Positions 1 to 4,190 of a DNA stretch of 5,776 bases are shown here, one piece after another. The notes beneath the pieces are model-generated. The model had not been told where the DNA came from, did no database searches, and worked only from the letters and a program-made list of their open reading frames with translations. Source of the DNA: Eubacterium sp. (GTDB lineage: Bacteria > Bacillota > Clostridia > Lachnospirales > Lachnospiraceae); assembly GCA_024681495.1 (NCBI GenBank), contig JAILAS010000105.1:1-5776 (forward strand), written 5' to 3'. The position numbers were made by a program, and so were the translations under genes. The stretch's first letter is position 1. Each line of letters begins with the position of its first letter.

Positions 1-228
1 GCACTTTCCTTCAGTGGCAAAGATGAGCCCAGGGGAATTACCGGGGACGATGAGGAAAGGGCGAACTATGATGTAGCCAGTAAGTCCTTGACTGACTTGA
101 AGCATTACACTTCACAGGAGATGACAGAGGCGCTCACGTATTTTGAAAAATTTGCACCCGGAAATACAGACATGAACCGCATTGCGTATAACGCGATTGC
201 CACATGCATGTATCATGGGTGGAGCTAG
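1..228 (+). CDS. 3' end of an unrecognised protein (partial)
   Basis: An open frame enters from the left edge in frame 1 and ends at TAG 226-228, giving 75 residues. I do not recognise the family. The visible part begins ALSFSGKDEPRG, continues with a charged stretch (GDDEERANYD) and then a probably helical segment (YTSQEMTEALTYFEKF), and ends CMYHGWS. No transmembrane segment or catalytic motif is visible. Codon use is mixed (AGG, ATA, TTG, GCG occur), unlike the strongly biased thiolase gene downstream, which suggests modest expression. The stop codon lies inside the first copy of the repeat element that follows, so the native C-terminus may have been altered by insertion of that repeat. 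The frame could be spurious, but its uninterrupted length up to the edge and sensible composition make it a likely real gene end. Confidence 0.5.
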   Translation, partial: ALSFSGKDEPRGITGDDEERANYDVASKSLTDLKHYTSQEMTEALTYFEKFAPGNTDMNRIAYNAIATCMYHGWS

Positions 229-362
229 AGTACGAGACGAGAACGAGCGTTAGCGAAGTTCGAGTCCGTACGAAGCCTGTCCAGAGCTTAACGAATCAAG
301 CACGAAGTGCGAAGATGAGTTTAGCGATTGGACGAGCTAGAGCACGAGGCGAGACCAAGCCG
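223..362. repeat. Degenerate purine-rich intergenic repeat element
   Basis: This stretch is visibly repetitive and differs from both neighbours. An imperfect 26-bp direct repeat flanks it: 223-248 and 335-360 match at 22 of 26 positions, both starting AGCTAGAG. Inside, a motif of the form GAG(C/T)(G)TTARCGA recurs at 245-256, 284-294 and 317-327, with spacings of 39 and 33 bases. CGAG, CGAAG and GCGA words occur throughout. Short complementary segments could fold: GCAC/GTGC at 300-310, and 278-284 with 328-334. No good ribosome site or coding pattern runs through it. The TTG-initiated frame starting at 328 that joins the thiolase reads through this repeat and looks artefactual. It may be a dispersed genomic repeat or a structured RNA element; its function is unknown. 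Confidence 0.6.
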
Positions 363-412
363 ATTTATTAACGCTTTTTATTTAACAGTAAATATTATTT
401 TCTTAGACACAG

Positions 413-418
413 AAAGGA
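413..418 (+). promoter_or_regulatory. Ribosome binding site of the thiolase
   Basis: AAAGGA lies 8 nt before ATG 427. It decides the start in favour of 427 over the in-frame upstream TTG at 328, which has no ribosome site and would add 33 residues with no counterpart in thiolases. Confidence 0.75.
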
Positions 419-426
419 ACAACACC

Positions 427-1677
427 ATGGATAGAACACCTGTAATCGTAGCAATCGGACGTTCGGCTGTATGCCGTTCCAGAAAAGGATCTTTCGCAAC
501 CACTCACCCCATCGAGATCTGCAACCAGGTTTTGAGAGGCGTACTTGATCAGGTTCCCCAGCTTGACCACAACGACATCGACGATCTTGTACTTGGTTGT
601 GCAGCACATACAAACCAGTGCTCACAGAACATGGCTCGTCTCGTTGTTCAGCGTGCTGAGCTTCCTGACACCGTTTGCGGTCAGACCATCAACCGTTTCT
701 GCTCTTCAGGACTTCAGGCAATCGCTACCTCTATGAACGAGATCATCGCCGGACAGGCTGACGTAGTTATCGCAGGTGGTGTAGAGTCTATGTCATACTG
801 CTATGGCGCTTATCCCGACGAGTATCGTGATGAGTGGCTCAACAACCACGACGTTGACGTTAAGGGTGAGGGTTCCGCATACATGGGTATGGGTATCACC
901 GCTGAGAACGTTGCTAAGAAGTACGGCATCAACCGTGAGGATATGGAGAAGCTTGCTCTTCGTTCTCACACACGTGCAGCTATCGCCCGTAAGGACGGAA
1001 AGCTTGCTCCCTCAATCATCCCCGTAAAGGTAGTTAATCCTGCCGGCGAAGAGGAGATTGTAAAGGACGATCAGGGTATCCTTGCTGAGCTTGACGGAAC
1101 AATGAAGACATCTCTTGAGAAGATGAGCGGTATGAAGACATGCTTCATCGACGAGGAGGACGGCGGACTTGTTACCGCAGCTACTTCTTCACAGACTTCC
1201 GATGCAGCTGCATTCGCAATCGTTATGACAATGGATAAGGCAAATGAGCTCGGCATCAAGCCCATCGCTAAGATGCTCGGCTATGCTGTAGAGGGTGTAG
1301 ATCCCAAGTACATGGGTCTTGGACCTATCGAGGCTGTTCCCGTAGCTCTTAAGAGAGCAGGAATGACCATGGATCAGATTGACGAGGTAGAGCTTAACGA
1401 GGCATTCGCTTCTCAGGCTATCGCCTGCATGCAGGATCTTGGACTTGAGGCCGGCCTTGATGACGATCTTGATCCCGCAAAGGATAAGGATAAGGACATC
1501 GTGGTTAACCCCTACGGAAACGCTATGGCTCTCGGACATCCCATGGGTGCTACCGGTATCTTCCTTACCTGCAAGATGCTCGACTGGCTTCGTGAGAACG
1601 ACAAGAAGTACGGTATCGTAACCATGTGTATCGGTGGCGGTATGGGTGCTGCCGGCGTATTTGAGCGTCTCATTTAA
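427..1677 (+). CDS. Acetyl-CoA acetyltransferase / 3-ketoacyl-CoA thiolase
   Basis: A 416-residue biosynthetic or degradative thiolase of the FadA/AtoB type. It is cytosolic and interconverts two acetyl-CoA with acetoacetyl-CoA plus CoA, or cleaves a longer 3-ketoacyl-CoA. The nucleophilic cysteine is Cys92 in NRFCSSGLQA. NEAF is at 324-327, the GHP histidine is His371, and the second catalytic cysteine is Cys401 in CIGGGMGAAG. The CoA-loop region MGMGITAENVAKKYG and the segment SSQTSDAAA (254-262) resemble FadA-like thiolases. Length is slightly above the usual 390-400, because a D/K-rich stretch (345-357) sits just before the active-site histidine. GGAIALGHP of the family reads GNAMALGHP here. 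Codon use is highly biased (CGT, ATC, AAC, AAG, GCT), suggesting strong expression. It lies 96 bp upstream of a dehydrogenase gene and probably shares a transcript with it. Family assignment is secure; chain-length preference is not visible. Confidence 0.95.
   Translation: MDRTPVIVAIGRSAVCRSRKGSFATTHPIEICNQVLRGVLDQVPQLDHNDIDDLVLGCAAHTNQCSQNMARLVVQRAELPDTVCGQTINRFCSSGLQAIATSMNEIIAGQADVVIAGGVESMSYCYGAYPDEYRDEWLNNHDVDVKGEGSAYMGMGITAENVAKKYGINREDMEKLALRSHTRAAIARKDGKLAPSIIPVKVVNPAGEEEIVKDDQGILAELDGTMKTSLEKMSGMKTCFIDEEDGGLVTAATSSQTSDAAAFAIVMTMDKANELGIKPIAKMLGYAVEGVDPKYMGLGPIEAVPVALKRAGMTMDQIDEVELNEAFASQAIACMQDLGLEAGLDDDLDPAKDKDKDIVVNPYGNAMALGHPMGATGIFLTCKMLDWLRENDKKYGIVTMCIGGGMGAAGVFERLI
1480..1497 (+). 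repeat. Hexanucleotide tandem repeat within the thiolase gene
   Basis: AAGGAT is repeated three times (third copy AAGGAC) and encodes KDKDKD (residues 352-357). It forms the end of the acidic/lysine insertion that precedes the catalytic-histidine loop. The unit preserves frame, so slippage would only change insertion length. Confidence 0.7.
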
Positions 1678-1700
1678 TCGTATTAACTGCTGAGAAATAT

Positions 1701-1739
1701 ACTGTAACTGATGAGAGTTTACTCTCGTTCAGTTACAGT
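1701..1739 (+). promoter_or_regulatory. Strong intergenic hairpin between thiolase and dehydrogenase
   Basis: A perfect 11-bp inverted repeat (ACTGTAACTGA at 1701-1711 with TCAGTTACAGT at 1729-1739) encloses a second 5-bp stem (GAGAG 1713-1717 with CTCTC 1722-1726) and a TTTA loop. The downstream sequence is T-rich but interrupted (TATTTCACTATTTT), so it is not a clean intrinsic terminator. It could be a leaky terminator, an attenuator, or a processing/stability hairpin setting different levels of the two enzymes. An ATG-initiated extension of the dehydrogenase frame from 1711 runs through the hairpin and is rejected. Confidence 0.7.
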
Positions 1740-1761
1740 TATTTCACTATTTTCAATTTTC

Positions 1762-1767
1762 GGAGGT
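1762..1767 (+). promoter_or_regulatory. Ribosome binding site of the dehydrogenase
   Basis: GGAGGT, a near-perfect Shine-Dalgarno, ends 6 nt before ATG 1774. It fixes that start rather than the upstream in-frame ATG at 1711. Confidence 0.85.
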
Positions 1768-1773
1768 AAAACA

Positions 1774-2727
1774 ATGAACGTAAGTGATATCAAGAACGTT
1801 GCCGGCATCGGCGGCGGTGTTATCGGTGGTTCATGGGCAGTTCTCTTCGCAATGAAGGGACTTAAGGTAAAGCTCTATGACATCAACGACGATTGCATTG
1901 CAAATGATAAGAAGACCATCGAGGGAAACCTTGACTTCCTCGCTGCTAACGGAGCTATCAAGGATCGTGCTTCCGTAGAGGCTAACATCTCCTTTACCAC
2001 CAGCATGGAAGAGGCCGTTAAGGACGCTCAGTTTATCCAGGAGTCAGGCCCCGAGCGCATCAACATCAAGCAGGACATGCTCGCTCAGATTGAGGCTGCT
2101 GCTCCCGCTGATGCCATCATCGCATCTTCCGCATCGGGCCTTCCCATCGGACAGATTGCTGAGAACGCTACTCACCCCGAGAGAATCATCGGTGGACATC
2201 CCTATAATCCGCCTCACCTCATTCCTCTCGTTGAGCTTACCAAGAACCCGAACACCACTGAGGAGAACGTTCAGCTCGCTAAGGAGTTCTACGAGTCCCT
2301 TGGCAAGGAGGCTATCATCCTTCGCAAGGATTGCCCCGGATACATCTGCAACAGACTTCAGCTGGCTGTATTCCGTGAGATGATCGATCTCGTAGAGCGC
2401 GGCGTATGCTCCGTTGAGGATGCTGATAAGGCCCTTACTTTCGGCCCCGGAATCCGTTGGGCTATCTTCGGCCACAACATGATCATGCAGCTCGGCAACA
2501 AGGACGGAATCAGCGGAATGATCGACATGCTCGGCGGCGGTTTCAACCTCTGTGCAGACATCGCAGCATGGGATACCATCCCCGCAGATTACGGCAAGCT
2601 CGCTCAGGAGCAGGTTGACGAGATGATGAAGAACTACTCCGATGAGATCGGTCACGACAACGCGGCTATCGCTCAGTATCGTGATAAGATGCTTATCGAT
2701 ATCCTTAAGCTTCACGGCAAGTTCTAA
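1774..2727 (+). CDS. 3-hydroxyacyl-CoA dehydrogenase family protein, L-carnitine dehydrogenase/lambda-crystallin-like
   Basis: A 317-residue NAD-dependent dehydrogenase, predicted cytosolic. The N-terminal Rossmann fold carries GGGVIGGSW (13-21), and Asp36 at the end of strand beta-2 points to NAD+ over NADP+. The catalytic pair of the superfamily is present as His142 and Glu154, 12 residues apart. The supporting serine lies in ASSASGL (117-123) and the asparagine is Asn193 in GYICNR. Classical Hbd has SNTSSL and HFFNPxPVMKLVE at these places. Here they read SSASGL and HPYNPPHLIPLVE, as in L-carnitine dehydrogenase and CRYL1 (L-gulonate dehydrogenase). GPGIRWAIFG (224-233) also fits that branch, as does the length (family about 320). 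The substrate may therefore be a free 3-hydroxy acid (for example carnitine) rather than 3-hydroxybutyryl-CoA, but this cannot be settled from sequence alone. It follows the thiolase, shares its biased codons, and ends before a strong terminator. Confidence 0.88.
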   Translation: MNVSDIKNVAGIGGGVIGGSWAVLFAMKGLKVKLYDINDDCIANDKKTIEGNLDFLAANGAIKDRASVEANISFTTSMEEAVKDAQFIQESGPERINIKQDMLAQIEAAAPADAIIASSASGLPIGQIAENATHPERIIGGHPYNPPHLIPLVELTKNPNTTEENVQLAKEFYESLGKEAIILRKDCPGYICNRLQLAVFREMIDLVERGVCSVEDADKALTFGPGIRWAIFGHNMIMQLGNKDGISGMIDMLGGGFNLCADIAAWDTIPADYGKLAQEQVDEMMKNYSDEIGHDNAAIAQYRDKMLIDILKLHGKF

Positions 2728-2774
2728 TACTGCCTGTGACGGTGACTCGAGCTTTTTTAAAAACGCTTGAATTA

Positions 2775-2783
2775 TGTTACAAT
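2775..2783 (+). promoter_or_regulatory. Candidate extended -10 promoter for the CoA-transferase operon
   Basis: TGTTACAAT is a TGn-extended -10 with one mismatch to TATAAT. Only a weak -35 (TTTAAA, 2756-2761, 16-bp spacer) lies upstream, in a T6A5 tract. Initiation would fall near 2790, inside the left arm of the terminator stem, so transcripts from here would escape termination. Confidence 0.35.
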
Positions 2784-2812
2784 AAACCCCGGGATGTATT
2801 TCCCGGGGTTTT
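2784..2812 (+). terminator. Rho-independent terminator after the dehydrogenase gene
   Basis: An 11-bp perfect stem (AAACCCCGGGA 2784-2794 with TCCCGGGGTTT 2801-2811) with a 6-nt loop runs into a short TTTT tract. It lies 57 bp after the dehydrogenase stop and separates the thiolase-dehydrogenase pair from the CoA-transferase operon. The T tract is short, so some readthrough is possible. Confidence 0.85.
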
Positions 2813-2827
2813 ATACTGGATTATTAC

Positions 2828-2844
2828 CTCCGTGTTTTGCGGAG
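2828..2844 (+). promoter_or_regulatory. Small leader hairpin upstream of CoA-transferase subunit A
   Basis: CTCCG (2828-2832) can pair with CGGAG (2840-2844) around a 7-nt loop. The same CTCC could instead pair with the GGAG of the ribosome site at 2857-2862, giving two exclusive folds. This could be chance; the stem is only 5 bp. Confidence 0.25.
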
Positions 2845-2855
2845 AAGCACCTGAT

Positions 2856-2862
2856 AGGGGAG
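2856..2862 (+). promoter_or_regulatory. Ribosome binding site of CoA-transferase subunit A
   Basis: AGGGGAG ends 7 nt before ATG 2870, a good spacing that supports this start. Confidence 0.75.
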
Positions 2863-2869
2863 TGTTGAG

Positions 2870-3523
2870 ATGATTTCAAAGTTTTCAACCAAAGAAGAGA
2901 TAATTTCAAAGTTTCATGACGGGCAGACCATTATGACAGGTGGTTTTGCCTATCACGGGTGTCCTAACCGTCTCCTGGACCTTCTGGCCGAGAGCGGAGC
3001 CAGGCATCTGACCAATATCGCCCTGGATGCGAGCGCGGAGCCGCTCATGCACATGGGCCTTTTCGATAAGATAATAATCGCTCACGCGGGTTCCTATCCC
3101 AGGAATTTGGAGCTTATGGCCTCCGGCAAGTTCGAGGTGGAGTTCTGTCCCATGGGAACCATCGTGGAGCGTATGCATGCGGCCGGCGTCGGCCTGGGAG
3201 GCATCCTGGTAAAGGCCGGCCTGGGCACCGAGGCCGAGGTGGGAAAAAAGGTCGTAGAGGTGGACGGAGAGAAGTATATCTTCGAGAAGCCGCTGCATGC
3301 CGATATTTCCCTGGTCAGGGCCGGTTCCACTGACTATTACGGAAACCTTACCTATAAGGGGACGGCTCGCAATTCGAATCCCCTGGTGGCTATGGCCGGA
3401 GACTTCACCATTGTCGAGGCAGATGAGTTCAGGGATCTCGATGCGATTCCCCCCGAGTATATCCATACGCCGGGAGTATTTGTTGATATGATATACGATC
3501 ACGATGGATTGGGGGAGAGATAA
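2870..3523 (+). CDS. atoD: 3-oxoacid/acetoacetate-type CoA-transferase subunit A
   Basis: A 217-residue alpha subunit of a family I CoA-transferase (AtoD/ScoA/CtfA type; E. coli AtoD is about 220). With subunit B it moves CoA between an acyl-CoA donor and a carboxylate such as acetoacetate. The family glycine motif near the N-terminus reads GGFAYHGCP (24-32); AtoD-like proteins have GGFxxxGxP. Further on, the conserved segment ADISLVRAGSTDYYGNLTYKG is followed by TARNSNPLVAMAGDFTIVEADE, which matches the family closely. The gene leads a tight two-gene operon: subunit B begins one base after its TAA. It has its own ribosome site and possibly its own promoter downstream of a terminator. Codon use is less biased than in the preceding pair (AGG, ATA, GAG, CTG frequent), implying lower or conditional expression. 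The acceptor acid is not determined; acetoacetate, butyrate, or a carnitine-derived 3-oxoacid are possible. Confidence 0.92.
   Translation: MISKFSTKEEIISKFHDGQTIMTGGFAYHGCPNRLLDLLAESGARHLTNIALDASAEPLMHMGLFDKIIIAHAGSYPRNLELMASGKFEVEFCPMGTIVERMHAAGVGLGGILVKAGLGTEAEVGKKVVEVDGEKYIFEKPLHADISLVRAGSTDYYGNLTYKGTARNSNPLVAMAGDFTIVEADEFRDLDAIPPEYIHTPGVFVDMIYDHDGLGER
3511..3517 (+). promoter_or_regulatory. Ribosome binding site of CoA-transferase subunit B
   Basis: GGGGGAG, inside the last codons of subunit A, ends 7 nt before ATG 3525. It favours 3525 over the in-frame ATG at 3504, which lacks such a site and would add seven non-family residues. Confidence 0.8.
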
Positions 3524-3524
3524 G

Positions 3525-4181
3525 ATGGACAGAAACGCGGGAAGACAGCTTATAGCTAAGAAGATAGCGTCGTGGTTTCACGACGGACACGTTATAAACC
3601 TCGGGGTGGGAATACCCGTCCTGGTGGGTGACTACATATCCGACAATGTGGTTATCCAGGCGGAGGACGGCATCCTTGGGGCCGGTGAGATTATCGGCGG
3701 CATGAACAAGGACGACATCTATTTCGATGCGGCCGGAAACAAGGTCAAGCTCATGCCCGGAGCGTGCGTATTCGACATGTCTACGTCCTTCGGAATGATC
3801 CGCAAGGGAAGGCTTCATGCAACCGTTTTGGGCTGCTTCGAGGTGTCCCAGTACGGAGATCTGGCCAATTGGGCCCGACCCGGGTCTCATCCCGGAATGG
3901 GAGGAGCCATGGATCTGGTGAGCGGAATCGACAACATAATAGTGGCCACGGATCATTGCACCAAGTCCGGAGAGCCGAAGATTCTCGAGGAGTGCACTAT
4001 GCCTCTTACCGGCGTGAAATGCGTTAAGACGATCGTCACCGAGCTCTGCGTGTTCACGGTTTCCAAGGATGACGGACTTACTCTGGTGGAGTATATGCCC
4101 GGCGTCACTGTGGATGAAATCCGCGCCAGGACCGGTGCGCCCTTTGCCGTGGCAGACGACCTTAAGCCCATGTTCGAGTAA
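3525..4181 (+). CDS. atoA: 3-oxoacid/acetoacetate-type CoA-transferase subunit B
   Basis: A 218-residue beta subunit carrying the catalytic glutamate. Family landmarks in order are INLGVGIPVLVGDYI (24-38), the active-site segment QAEDGILGAG (45-54) with Glu47 as the expected nucleophile, LMPGACVFD (76-84), GDLANW (111-116), GMGGAMDLVSG (124-134), KILEECTMPLTG (152-163), and ARTGAPF near the C-terminus (201-207). In most AtoA/ScoB/PcaJ proteins the active-site triplet is ENG; here it is EDG, with the glutamate itself kept. Length matches the family (about 216). The gene is separated from subunit A by one base, so the two are surely co-translated as one enzyme. On the right it converges with the transporter gene, with only 9 bp between stop codons and no visible terminator. 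Function as a CoA-transferase is near certain; the substrate is open. Confidence 0.93.
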   Translation: MDRNAGRQLIAKKIASWFHDGHVINLGVGIPVLVGDYISDNVVIQAEDGILGAGEIIGGMNKDDIYFDAAGNKVKLMPGACVFDMSTSFGMIRKGRLHATVLGCFEVSQYGDLANWARPGSHPGMGGAMDLVSGIDNIIVATDHCTKSGEPKILEECTMPLTGVKCVKTIVTELCVFTVSKDDGLTLVEYMPGVTVDEIRARTGAPFAVADDLKPMFE

Positions 4182-4190
4182 TAATAATCA

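Noticed and set aside
223..362. CRISPR array
   Set aside because: The units are degenerate, unevenly spaced (39 and 33 bases) and lack the identical repeats with unique spacers of an array.
363..412. Promoter for the thiolase (TATTAT at 393-398)
   Set aside because: A plausible -10 exists, but the best upstream hexamer (TTAACG, 19-bp spacer) is poor, and the AT-rich stretch offers several equally weak choices.
328..426. N-terminal extension of the thiolase from an upstream TTG
   Set aside because: It reads through the repeat element and the AT-rich leader, has no ribosome site, and adds 33 residues absent from thiolases. ATG 427 has AAAGGA at good spacing.
1711..1773. N-terminal extension of the dehydrogenase from ATG 1711
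   Set aside because: The extension is encoded by the intergenic hairpin. ATG 1774 has GGAGGT 6 nt upstream and gives the Rossmann motif at the normal distance from the N-terminus.
2044..2715. Long minus-strand open frame (223 codons) opposite the dehydrogenase gene
   Set aside because: It is a shadow caused by biased codon use of the real gene. It has no family motif and no credible promoter or ribosome site context.
2873..2914. 12-bp direct repeat ATTTCAAAGTTT (2873-2884 and 2903-2914)
   Set aside because: Both copies encode ISKF within the N-terminus of subunit A, in the same frame. It is probably coincidental, with no sign of a regulatory or mobile role.
3504..3524. Start of CoA-transferase subunit B at ATG 3504
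   Set aside because: It adds seven non-conserved residues and lacks a good ribosome site. ATG 3525 has GGGGGAG at 7 nt.
3429..3956. Minus-strand open frame (175 codons) across the two CoA-transferase subunits
   Set aside because: It lies opposite two clearly conserved genes and its translation shows no recognisable domain.
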